This document shows positions 42,010-52,188 of a stretch of DNA of 64,000 nucleotides, one piece after another. Origin of the DNA: Tricholomella constricta (lineage: Eukaryota; Basidiomycota; Agaricomycetes; Agaricales; Lyophyllaceae); contig JAACJP010000005.1 of assembly GCA_013368375.1 (NCBI GenBank), forward strand, positions 930,001-994,000, written 5' to 3'. Below the pieces are notes generated by a model. That model searched no databases. It was given only the letters and a program-made list of their open reading frames with translations, and was not told the DNA's origin. A program made the position numbers and the translations under genes. Each line of letters opens with the position of its first letter. The stretch's first letter is position 1.

Positions 42010-43565
42010 CAAGTGCAAGTCCGCGGAGGTGTGTAACAGCCCCTGCTCCGTGGCCCCCTACTGCACCATATAGGCCTGCTGCGGTGCTGGGTGTGCCCTG
42101 CAGGCAACAGCCCGCGGGGCCCGCGGACGTGGGTAATGCCCTGCAAGCTCAATGTCATGCAAACATACTATATGTAGTGTGCTCCGCTGCAAGTCCGCGG
42201 AGGTGTGCTGCTCTGTGGCCCCCACAGCACCATATAGGCCTGCTGCAGTGCTGCGTGTGCCCCACAGGCAACAACCCGCAGAGGTCCGCAGACGTGGGTA
42301 ATGCCCTGCTCCGCTGCAAGTCCGCGGAGGTGTGCTGCTCTGTGGCCCCCACAGCACCATATAGGCCTGCTGCAGTGCTGCGTGTGCTCCACAGGCAACG
42401 ACCCGCGGATGTCCGCAGACGTGGGTAATGCCCTGCAAGCTCAATGTTGTGTGGACATACTATATGTAATGTGCTCCGCTGCAAGTCCGCGGAGGTGTGT
42501 AACAGCACCTGCTCTGTGGCCCCCAATTGCATCATATAGGCCCGCTGCATTGCTGGGTGTGCTCCACAGGCAACGACCCGCGGACGTCCGCGGACATGGG
42601 CAGTGCCCTGCAAGCTCAATGTTGTGTGGACATACTATATGTAATGTGCTCCACTGCAAGTCCGCGGAGGTGTGTAACAGCACCTGCTCTGTGGCCCCCT
42701 ATTGCATCATATAGGCCTGCTGCAGTGCTGCGTGTGCTCCACAGGCAACGACCCACGGATGTCCGCAGACGTGGGTAATGCCCTGCAAGCTCAATGTAAT
42801 GCAGACATACTATATGTAGTGTGCTCCGCTGCAAGTCCGCGGAGGTGTGCTGCTCCATGGCCCCACAGCACCATATAGGCCTGCTGCAGTGCTGCGTGTG
42901 CTCCACAGGCAACACCCCGCGGATGTCCGCGGACGTGGGTAATGCCCTGCAAGCTCAATGTAATGCAGACATACTATATGTAATGTGCTCCGCTGCAAGT
43001 CCGCGGAGGTGTGTAACAGCACCTGCTCTGTGGCCCCCAATTGCATCATATAGGCCCGCTGCATTGCTGGGTGTGCTCCACAGGCAACGACCCGCGGACG
43101 TCCGCGGACATGGGCAGTACCCCGCAAGCCCCCCACCCTGCTGCCCCCCACAGCACCGTATCGGCCCCCTGCAATCCTGGGTGTGCCCCAGACAACGACC
43201 CGCGGATGTCCGCGGACATGGGCAGTGCTCCGCAAGCCCCCCCACCCTGCTGCCCCCCCACAGCACCATATTGGCCCCCTGCAATACTGGGTGTGCTCCA
43301 CAGACAACGACTCGCGGAGGTCCGCGGACGTGGGTAGTGCCCCGCTAGCCCCCACCTGCTGCCCCCGTAGCACCATATAGGCCCGCTGCAGCACCAGCGG
43401 GCCCGCTGGTACTGTGCCGGACGACTACATGTAGAGGTCCCGCTGGCACCGTGCCAGACGGCTACATGTAGGGGCCCCGCTGGCGCTCCAGCGGGCCCGC
43501 TGGTGCCGTCAAGTACGCTACAATGTATGGGCCCGCTGGACCGTAGGACCTACATTGTAGTGCCT
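42010..43565. repeat. right arm of a large inverted repeat
   Basis: About 1.55 kb, reverse complement of 39647-40850 with more copies of the internal units. Its outer end runs into the 3' end of the minus-strand gene at 43462-45776. Confidence 0.75.
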
Positions 43566-45776
43566 GTATGTGGATCGTCGTGCTCTCCTGAACGCACGCA
43601 GCCTTGCGTTTCGATCTGGCTGGTGCTGCATTACCTTGAGCATTTGCAGCATCTTTTGCAGCTCCAGCCTGCTTCCTCTTCTCTGCAAGCAGCTTCTTTT
43701 GAGTGTTGGTCGCTGCCCGCTTCCTTGCCGCGGCTGCTCGCTTTTCAACAGCGTAGGAGGTGGCCTGACTTGTGATGGTGTTTGTTCCGCTCAAGAGCTC
43801 TTCTGTTGCTTGATTTGCTGACCCAGGTACAACATAATCGAGCTGGCCCGGCGTGGTAGCGGTAGGAACGGAGGTGTGAGGCAGCAAGGAAGGACTCGGG
43901 ACTGGCGTCAAAAAGGTGGCAGCCGCAGGAGAAGGCTCAGTGCTGCTTGGGTTTGGTGGAGGGGCATATGGCCATGAGGCTGAACTCAGGAATTGCGTTG
44001 CTGAGGATGGCATAGCAGCAGGGAAAGGCTTCGGAGTAGGGGCGGGCACATGACGAAGTGGGCCTGGAGTCGGAGTTGGCACCGTCGACGCTGGAGCATC
44101 GGCTGCAGAAGCATATGGGGCTGCGGGCAGCTGCGAAGGCGAGGCTGGCGGTGGGCTCGGTGCAGAAGCGGAGTAGCACGAGTTGAGAAGTGACGGTGGA
44201 AGTGAACCTGGTGTAGGGGTGGGCATCGCCGAGGGGGTGTCGGCTGCAGGCGCATATGGGGCTGCGGGCAGCTGCGAAGGTGACGCTGACAGTGGGCTTG
44301 TTGTATACACAGGAGAAGCGAAGTAGGAGGAGTTGAGGAGTGACGGCGGCTGGTTATGGGGGGCGGGGGCAGCGGTGGCAGTGGAAGGAGATGAGGCTGA
44401 GGATGGGAATATAGGTGGGCCAGTGATAGCTTCGCCAAAGAAGCCCGGAAAGGCAGGGTTCCATAGCTGCTCGAGTAGGTCAGGGCGCTCTGCTGGAGGA
44501 AGGGGCGGCAACGGCGTAGTGGCTGGCGGATGTTCTCCAAAGAAGGCCTCGAAGTTGTGCAAAAGGGAACTAGAGCCGTCGTACTTGTCGACATTGAAGT
44601 CGTCCTCTAGACCCTCGCTGCCTTGCTTTTCAATGCATTGGAGGGCATCCAGGTCCAGCGTAGGTGGGGCCGGTGTCGCCGATCCTGCCTTCCTTTGGGC
44701 GCGGGCCATCAATGCTGCATCAAGGGCGCGGGTTGCTCGAACGCCCTGCGCTGATGAATAGAGCTGCATCAGCATAATGAAGACTTAATGGTACATTGCT
44801 AGACTTACGAAAAATTCCCTTGACATGGTTGAGGAAGGGGTTTTCCACCTGCTCGATATACCCTGCGTGGGCTTGCTGGAATGAGTTGCCGGCCAGGGAG
44901 GTCGGACCAAAGTACTGCCTGGAATAAGTGGTTAGTTTGGGCACACATATGGGAAATGTCACTTACTCAACACTTGAGATTTCACCGTTTGCGATGGGGG
45001 TTGGGCCTGCAGCTATAAGGTGAATGACCCATCCTGTTGCCTCAGCAGCGGTTTGGAGAAAATCGTTCACGACCGACGGAAACTGCTGAATGGCACTGTT
45101 TGGCAAGCATAAACACCTGCACACTGATGACAAAATAGACATACACACTAATGATAATCTTCAGGTGACCGTTCGTCCTCGTTCTCGGAGTCGGATTCAT
45201 CGTCGAGGGCCGCTTTCTTGGCCTGCTTTTGTTCCTCTATGTACTCTGCCACCGATATCTTTACTTCGGGTGTCTCCTCTTGCCACATTTTTTGGGGAAT
45301 ATCTTTGATAAGACCTAGGCGCGTACTTCGGTTGATCAAGCCGGCCTTCTGGATGGCTTCCGCTATTGCAGCCCATGTCTTATCTCCATACAGGCGCTGG
45401 TATGCATCGACGGCGCGCGGAATGCGGACAGATTTTGACTTTTGTTTTCGTTTGAACGCGTCTTCAGCTGACGCGCTGCTTTTGCTTCGTTTTGCAGGCT
45501 TAGCATTCCAAGAAAACCACCTCTTAATTTGCTGCCCAAAAAACAGGTGAGTACTTCCTTATAAAATCTGCTGCCTGACGAACTGACATCTTTGCGGCTG
45601 TTGACCGTAATGACATGACCCTTTTTGTCCAGGAGTTCTGGCCACTTCTGGAACCAGGCCTCGGCAACTTTGTTGTGAAAGCGGTCCGTCGTCGCTTTCG
45701 CCTGAGCCTCGATAAACTCGGGTATGTAGTCTTTGAGCCATGCAAACTGCTCGGAGGTTGTCCATCGTTCAGGCAT
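43462..45776 (-). CDS. large uncharacterised gene, pair 2, with 3' end replaced by the inverted repeat
   Basis: Predicted exons 45776-45588, 45531-45149, 45095-44967, 44918-44809 and 44750-43462, all in frame. Homologous to the gene at 33435-36554: RWTTSEQFAWLKDYIPEF at the start, WFSW after the first intron, then AIQQFPSVVNDFL..A.EATGW ending in GEI, and a Pro/Ala/Ser-rich region. Intron phases are 0, 2, 2, 1 in both genes and exon 3 is 129 nt in both. The conserved C-terminal domain of the first copy (WWKAMQP, KGGPNG) is missing: the frame runs into the inverted repeat and ends there. So it is either truncated or a divergent form. An Arg/Lys/Ala-rich helix lies just before the break. Confidence 0.65.
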
Positions 45777-46110
45777 GGTAAGAAGGATGGCAGACAAAGG
45801 CCATGTCAAATTCAAAACTTTGCTCTCTTTCCACTTAACGCTCGGCAAAATTTAAGTATATTAGTGCTACTTGATCTGTTCGCGACCGTTTGCGACTAGT
45901 GCGTCATTCGTGTGTGCTGATAACATGCGGTTATTTTCATGATCAATGGAGCGTTACCCTGCGATGCAGGATCTGCCCGATCTCATGGCGTTCAGGTACG
46001 TGCGATTCGACATGTGTTAAGTGACTACCGATTGATGCCCTTATTTTGCTTCACCATAAATTGACGCCCCATTTTAGCCGATAGAAAATCCCCCCCATCC
46101 TCCTTCCACT
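45777..46110. promoter_or_regulatory. divergent promoter region of gene pair 2
   Basis: 334 bp between the divergent ATGs of the large gene and the viroplasmin-domain gene. It contains TGTTCGCGACCGTTTGCGAC near 45876-45896; similar TGTTCGCRAC tandem repeats occur at 39220-39260. No TATA box recognised. Confidence 0.35.
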
Positions 46111-46741
46111 ATGTCGAGGAAACCTCTCCAGCCTGACCCTCTTTTCGCAGGCAAACATGAGCCCTCTCGCGAGTTTCGTGACTCTCTGGCGCTCTGCGTC
46201 GCCTCCCTCAATACAGTACAGGTGGCGCTGACTACAGCACAGGCTGGTATGTTGTTTTTCTGCATAAGCCATGCAGCGACTCACGCCATCTCACCTTACT
46301 GTAGCTCTTCAATGCATTGCCCCGACCCCAACGCGTAAGGTTTTCTTCCCTCGTCAATGAGCCATAATGATATTGACCTTATCAGTTTCGCCACGTGTTT
46401 CCTCGCTCGAGTACCCAGTTGCAAACACAGGCACTGATGAGGAAGCGAACGGTACGCCACCTGGCTAATAAGCGAAATTTGCATGATTGATCGCCTCCTG
46501 TACGATATACAGGCCCTTGTGCGACAAGTCCACCACCCCGTAGCCCAGATGAGACATGCTCCGGTATGTCCGACGTCCTCACCGACTGGGAATCTCCGCT
46601 GAGCCGCCCATCATCACCGGCAGGTACGTGAACTGCGTTCTAACTGAAAATCTCGAACTAACACATCATTTATTTCGAAAGCCTCGAACAAATGGTATGC
46701 AATTATTATCGGTCGCAATCCCGGCGTGTTCCATGGACCGT
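46111..46741 (+). pseudogene. viroplasmin-domain gene, second copy, 5' part (exons 1-5)
   Basis: Predicted exons 46111-46246, 46305-46334, 46386-46451, 46513-46623 and 46682-46739. The protein is Ser/Pro-rich, and exon 5 begins the viroplasmin fold with KWYAIIIGRNPGVFHG. The 5' splice site GT (46740-46741) is followed at once by the LTR of the 13-kb element. Exon 6 and the intact intron lie on the other side at 59761-59970. Joined, the model is 558 nt, 185 residues, without stop or frameshift, so the retrotransposon is the only visible damage. Such domains bind RNA-DNA hybrids or double-stranded RNA in RNase H1; here no RNase H domain follows. Confidence 0.75.
46738..46741. repeat. target site duplication CCGT (left copy)
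   Basis: CCGT precedes the LTR here and follows the other LTR at 59759-59762. A fifth base (A) also matches but overlaps the LTR end. The GT is the splice donor of the host intron. Confidence 0.7.
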
Positions 46742-47779
46742 TGATAGTGCTAGAAGGCCTGTAGGTGCTGTGCACAACAACAAAACAACTAACAACTATG
46801 GGGGGGGCGAGAAATGTTAAAAGTTCCCAGACACGCGAGTGTGCAGGGTTTGAAAGGGGTGGTTTGATTAAAGTAAAGACGATCCGACTCGTAATTAGTC
46901 GAACCGACGGCGATACGACAGAATACGATCGTTCCCAGGCGGAACGGGTCGGTAACACGACTTTTTGGTGTCGGTTGTGCGACAACGAGACGAACAAAGT
47001 TAATATGGAGAACTCACGGGTTCTAGCGACGAGTACGAGGCGACAGAGACGGCAGTTACGAGGTTTACGACAGTGGCGACGGTTTATACGATGAGGACGG
47101 TGCAGAGACGACGGAGACGACGGTTTCGGGCTATTCACTCTGAGTGTGAGGGAAAATACGGGCTGTAATTCACTGGGGGAGGTAGGTAGTACATGGGTAT
47201 GTTTTTATACTATGCGACCGACTCGCCTCTCGCGAGCCGGTGAGGCAGGTGTTTTTACTAGTTTATGGTGAGAAGCGCCGCCAAGCTTGGTACCGCGCGA
47301 CGCTTTTTAGAGAGTGTGGCGCTCTTTGGCTCGGCAAAGGGGCTTTTGATCGGCTCGCGGTGTCGGGTCGGATGTATGATCGGTGGTGGCTTTGCGATCG
47401 GTAGTGGCTCTTGGGTGCGGAACTCCGTGGTACGGCCGGATCCTCTCTGCGAATGGCTGGGCAAAGGTGTTTCCGATGATAATTTCAAATCGGGTTTGGT
47501 TGTCGCCGGGTTGAGACCTTGGCATACAAACGTGCGTGGTCGTTGACAGGTTATACGGCGTTCCGTGCTCCGTGCGCCCAGAGAGGAGAACTGGCGTTTC
47601 AAGTTACTCTGTTTCTTGGTCGGTGCGTCGGTCGTTTGGTCGTATTGTCGGTCGGTCGGTCGTATTGTCGGTCGGTCGGTTCGGTGCTTTGGTCGCATCC
47701 GGGACCGTGTTCGTCGTGGCGCAGCGGTTGCTGTCTATTATGGGCAGGTTCTGTGTACAGCGCGGGACGGTGCTCATCA
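46742..47779 (-). repeat. 3' LTR (1,038 bp)
   Basis: Direct copy of 58721-59758. Contains a TCGG microsatellite (about 47637-47690). On the minus strand it follows a polypurine tract at 47780-47795. Confidence 0.95.
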
Positions 47780-47795
47780 TCTCCTCTTTACTTGA
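47780..47795 (-). other. 3' polypurine tract
   Basis: On the minus strand TCAAGTAAAGAGGAGA lies directly before the 3' LTR. An 18-nt match that includes its boundary occurs inside pol (53752-53769), and a variant lies at 49448-49463. Confidence 0.75.
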
Positions 47796-47797
47796 AA

Positions 47798-47818
47798 TAC
47801 CGACTGTCCTCAGTCGGT
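47798..47818. other. hairpin next to the polypurine tract
   Basis: CCGACTGTCCTCAGTCGG: 6-bp stem (CCGACT/AGTCGG) and 6-nt loop. The same hairpin follows the variant tract near 49470, upstream of the second antisense gene. Confidence 0.5.
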
Positions 47819-47900
47819 CCCGTGCATCGGTCAGGGGGCGTTCGTCTTGGAAAAGAGGGGCAGGGGTAGGAGGAAGTGGCGGTGCCGGCGCGCTGGCGAC

Positions 47901-47912
47901 CTATATATATAC
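47901..47912 (+). promoter_or_regulatory. TATA box of the first antisense gene
   Basis: CTATATATATAC lies 30-40 bp before the ATG at 47942, in a GC-rich context. It supports an internal promoter on the plus strand, opposite to the element's own transcript. Confidence 0.5.
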
Positions 47913-47941
47913 TCGGGTTCTTGATTGGTTTACCTATCGTT

Positions 47942-49238
47942 ATGTCGAGACCTCCTGTCGATCTTCAGCGCACTCTCCGCTTCTTGGAACGAGACTGGGA
48001 TGAATGGCAATCGCTGTCGGCCGACTCCCCTCGTTACGCGCGCACCCGTGTGTTACAATACTTGTCGAACAGCCTCGAAGTGCTTAGGTCGCCGGTGGCT
48101 AGTCCCTGGCGTTGGATGTGGGGCGACGAGGAAGAGGCATTATCTAACATATGGTCTACGATCGAGTCCGACCCCGAATGGTCCGAGCGGTTCGCGGATC
48201 TAGAACCGAGTGTGCGTTCGCTTGCTGGTTATTTGGTCGTTTCTGCAGAGTACTAACGCGCTAGTTGGTAGTCCGATTACCCTCGCCGAGAGACGGTCGT
48301 CCGTACGCGCGCCACCTTCGCTGAAGAAAAGGCAGGGCCTGTCGTTCGGGAGTGTTCGTGCGCTTCCTCTGTTGGAGACGGGGACCAAGAAGAGTCTGTC
48401 GTCGAGATCTCCGGGGAGTCGGTATTAGCGGCACAAGGGATGCGACACCGTTTGTGGCTGGCACGTCTCGAGGAATTTAAGAAGGAGTACCCTGAGCATT
48501 ACACTCGTAGCGAAGCGGTAAGTCGTCGGTCTTCTTGCGTCCTTGCTCTTTCGTTCATCTATTGGCTAGTGCGATCGTTGTGTGAGCTACGGCTTGGGCT
48601 GCATTCAGCGCAGCGACATTGAGGTTTGCGCGGTTTGCGAGATTCAATCTAGACGGTGCGAGACGAACGAAGTGGGGTCGTTTCGGCCAGCTCCGCACCA
48701 GTTCGTGTCGTGTTCAGTAGAGGGCCACTCTTGCGACGCGTGTATGCCCCCTCCGCTGTTCGACGAGGTCCGTTCGCCCGATCTGGCAAGGGCCGCTCCG
48801 CGCCTTGTCGTAACTCGTTCAGCAAGTTCAGTAGACCGGGGTGCGGGTCTCCTTTATCAGAGCCCGGTGTTCCGCCCTGAGGACTTCCTTCGTAACGAAG
48901 ATTTGCGCGGTTTGGGCTTCACTCAGCCGTTGTCGGTTATTTCGCGGTTTGGTCTTGCAGATGTAGATCGGGCGCTATCGGCGCGCACCGTTTTCTTGCG
49001 CACTTTGGTCCAGGAAATTCAAGTCCTTGAATCGCGCCAAGAGATCATGCGTTCGTCGTCCCGTCAGCTTTACGAGCAGGTCGTGTCTACGTCGTCGGCC
49101 CTTGACTTGCTTCAGGCCCGGCGCGCCGAGTTAGTTGGTGCGTCTGCGATGGTTAATTCGAGGAGTGGGGGCAACGGTAGTGGGAGCGCTGTCGACTGTG
49201 GCGTACGCGACGATCGTGGCGAGGGTTCGTCGCCTTGA
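47942..49238 (+). CDS. Zn(II)2Cys6 zinc-cluster protein A, antisense cargo gene of the retrotransposon
   Basis: Three predicted exons, 47942-48211, 48272-48517 and 48570-49238 (1,185 nt, 394 residues), all phase 0. Intron 1 contains a perfect TACTAAC branch site; intron 2 starts GTAAGT. Exon 2 ends with WLARLEEFKKEYPEHY, and exon 3 opens with the zinc cluster CDRCVSYGLGC then CAVCEIQSRRC, exactly C-X2-C-X6-C-X8-C-X2-C-X6-C, the pattern of GAL4-type fungal transcription factors. The C terminus is helical and ends soon after an ELVGASAM segment. GAL4-type factors bind DNA in the nucleus; here the cluster is central, not N-terminal, so function is inference. Paralogue of 49645-51761. Confidence 0.75.
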
Positions 49239-49447
49239 CTTTGGTTTTGTCGTGTGTTGCGGTCGGGTCACGTTTGTTACCGGTCGCGTATCCCGTATAT
49301 ACCTATTTTATGGTTCGGGCCTTCAAATTGGGTTGTTCTTTATAGCTCGAATTTTTCGTGTTTTTAAGTGGCGCAGGTCGGTTCGTTGTGTCGGTCAGTT
49401 TTGTGGTTGGCGGTGTCGGTTGCTAGTATCGGCTGTCGTTTCATCTG

Positions 49448-49487
49448 TAGTTCGTCTCCTCCTTACTTGAAATGCCGACTGTCCTCA
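49448..49487 (-). repeat. second copy of polypurine tract plus hairpin
   Basis: TCTCCTCCTTACTTGAAAT followed by CCGACTGTCCTCAGTCGG, nearly identical to 47780-47818. It separates the two antisense genes, indicating that a unit of tract, hairpin and gene was duplicated. Confidence 0.6.
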
Positions 49488-49644
49488 GTCGGTCCGGAGA
49501 CCGGTCGAGAGAATTCTAGAATTGACGCGTGTGTGGCGTGAGATGGCGGTGGCGGTGCAACAGAATTTGACCTCGCGTCAAGTTTCCCAAGGACCCTCTG
49601 TCTTTCTCGGCTCCCTCTTTTTCACTCCCACACCGTCTTCAGGC

Positions 49645-51761
49645 ATGGCTGACCTGCCACCCAACTATGCACTCATCCTCGAGGACCTTCAGGGCGACTG
49701 GGACGACTGGCGGGTGCTGTCTGCCGATGCGTCGCGTGAAGCACGTCTCGCCATTCTCGAGGGGTTGCTGGAGGGAGTATCGGCATTACGTGCCCAGGGG
49801 GGCGAGGAACCGCGTTGGGTGTGGCCTGAGGAGGAATCCGCGTTGCGTGCGGTCTCGGCTGTCGTAGGGGGGGATGCTGAGTGGAGGGGGCCGTTTGGTG
49901 GGTTAGAACCTGAGGTGCGTCGCGGTTTAGTTGTTTTGACTGGTCCGTGGGTGGGCTGCTTATCCAGCCTTCCTAGAGTGAAAACGCGCGCCGTCGTCGC
50001 ACCCGTCGTGCTCGCTTGGGTGCGGCGGCCAACATACGCGCCGCCCAGTCGGTGGCGCCCGAGGACCTGCCAGCGTTAACGGCTGTGGCGGCCCTACCAA
50101 CCGACCCGCGTCTGCCCACGACCGATGCCGAGACTACCGCTACGACTGCGGCTGCACCGAGTTCGGCTGCTACTGTAGCAGGGGTTCCTGTGGGAACTGA
50201 AAGTGTCCTCCCAGTGTCCGCGACAGTCGACGACGCGCCCCTTCATCCGGAGTCGGGTGCGCCACCCCGTGGTATCGCCGGCCCGGCTGGTAGCGATACC
50301 CACACTGTAGCGGGTGTCGTGCGGGAAGCGGAAGCGGCGAGAGTTATGGCGATGGCGGAGCGGATGGGGCGGGAAGCCCTGGAGCCGATGCGACCCCCCC
50401 TCCTGTCGTGCTCACCTCCGGCGTCCGACGTCGTTATGCTCGATCGGGCACCCCCCGCGTCGCCCGTCGCTTCCGCTCCTCCAAAGGGGAAGGTTAAAGC
50501 TAGGGCCAAGGTGTTGAGCGTGCGCGACCCCGCATATCGCCCAGTGACGTTACCCCACATGTCGGCCGGAGGTGGACGTCCGAAAACGGGTGCCGCTGGT
50601 GAGTTCGCGTTTGCTTCACCCGTCATTTTTAGTCCGATCGACGGGCTCCCTCTGACACCTTTGGTAGGTGGACCACCCATCGTCCTCATCGACACGGTAC
50701 CAGCGTCATCTAGCCGCAAGCGGAAGCGCGCTGTCGACGACGAAGGCGAGGGGTCCGCGCCTGAGGTTGTGGAGGTGGTACCCAAGACAGAGAAGGTGCC
50801 GGGGGCGGTCAAGGCGGGGAAGGCGACTGGCAAGAAGGGGGCCACGGCGGCCAAGAAGCGGGAGCAGGCCACGGCAGCGAAGAAGGCCGCCGCCGAGTTT
50901 AAGTGGTTGGAGCGGCTAGAGGAGTTCAAAGTCGCCCACCCGAACCACTTCATCCGTGACGAGCCGGTAAGTCGCTGTGTGTTCTGTCGGGTCGGTCGCA
51001 TTCTGACGACGCTGTAGTGTGATCGCTGTGCCGACGCCGCCGTTGACTGCTTTCAGAAACCTGAGGGCGGGATCTGTGCGCGGTGCAAAATCTTCTCCAA
51101 GCGGTGCGAAACCGTGAAGTACAAGTCCGACGCGGCAGTTGTCAAGAACTCGCGTCCGCGGAGTCGTCGTCGCGTCGCCTCCAAGCCCGTCGTGGAGGAC
51201 TCCGAGGAGGACGTGGAGACCGTGTCGCCTTCCGTCTCGCGTCGCCGGGCGCGCGCCCTTACTGCGTTCAGTGACGAAGACTGGGGGCCGACTGTAGGGG
51301 CTCTGCAGGAAGCTCAATACACCGTTGAGGGGTCGGGCATGGGCGCTAGCGCCGTCCACGGTGGTCGTGTACCCCGAGGAACCAGTCTTCCACGCAACCG
51401 TGATTTGGATGGCTTAGGCTACGCCACCGATTTGTCGCGTGTCGCCTCGCTTCCCCTGGGGGACGTCGACCGGGCTCTAACGTCGCGCAACGCCATGTTG
51501 CGTTCGCTAATTCAGGAGCTGCACCTTTGGGAATCGCGGCAGGAGATCGCCCGTTGGAGCCTTATCCGAGTGCGCGAACAATTCGCCGGCACAGCAAACG
51601 CGATCACTGCGCTCCGCAGGCGACGTTCTCAGTTAATGCGAGCGGACGGTGTCGAGCTTTCGGAGAGCGACAGTTGCGCGGCGTCGGAGGAAGAAGCGGT
51701 GGAGACTGGCGAAGAGGGCGACGAAGAGGAGGTGGAAGGTGACTTGGTGGAGGAGGAGTAG
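49645..51761 (+). CDS. Zn(II)2Cys6 zinc-cluster protein B, antisense cargo gene of the retrotransposon
   Basis: Three predicted exons, 49645-49914, 49977-50966 and 51018-51761 (2,004 nt, 667 residues), all phase 0. Exon 1 is 270 nt, the same length as in gene A, and intron 1 starts GTGCGT in both. Exon 2 is longer, with a Thr/Ala/Pro-rich stretch, a Lys/Ala-rich helix (AKKREQATAAKKAAAE) and WLERLEEFKVAHPNHF. Exon 3 starts with CDRCADAAVDC and CARCKIFSKRC, again C-X2-C-X6-C-X8-C-X2-C-X6-C. The shared motif after the cluster includes DVDRAL(S/T)(A/S)R and LESRQEI-like helices. The end is Glu-rich. No clear TATA box; a pyrimidine-rich stretch precedes the ATG. Confidence 0.75.
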
Positions 51762-52188
51762 AGGTAGTCGGCGGTGGCATCGCGTCGTTTGTCTTGGGGT
51801 CGTGGTCGCGTCGTTCCTCCGCTAGAGGCGTCGCATGGTGTCGGTGGTTGTTGGGTCGGTTTTTCTTGGTGTTGTGGCCGCGTCATTCCTCCGCTAGAGG
51901 CGTCGCGTTTTTTTTTTTTCTGTTCTGTATTTGGACTTGTCGGAGCCCGTAAAATGGGCTAAAATGTAATATATGCCGTGCTGTTTTTCTGCGAAGTCAG
52001 GTATTAAGTGTGTGATCCTGAAAATTGAGTGGGGGTTAAAAGAACGAATGGAAAAACTGTCGCTCGGGGTGTTGGACTTCGCGAATGGTCGGGTCGTGGG
52101 ACGTTTAAGTAGAAACCGGAGAGGGATAGATGTCGAAATATCATTAAAAAAAAGGGGGGGGGTATACGGGTAGTCAGAGGTTGAGCGG
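51762..52188. other. region between the antisense gene and the pol stop
   Basis: About 430 bp between the convergent ends of the zinc-cluster gene and pol. It has a tandem copy of GCGTCGTTCCTCCGCTAGAG (near 51811 and, with small changes, near 51880) and a poly(T) run at 51910-51919. No gene. Confidence 0.45.

Noticed and set aside
39515..43394. Many long open frames on both strands (up to 297 codons) in the inverted repeat arms
   Set aside because: They are the same GC-rich repeat read in several frames, with repeated Cys/Arg/Pro strings and no start, splice or domain logic.
47258..47698. 146-codon minus-strand frame present in both LTRs of the 13-kb element
   Set aside because: Partly made of the TCGG microsatellite; duplicated because LTRs are. 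No domain seen.
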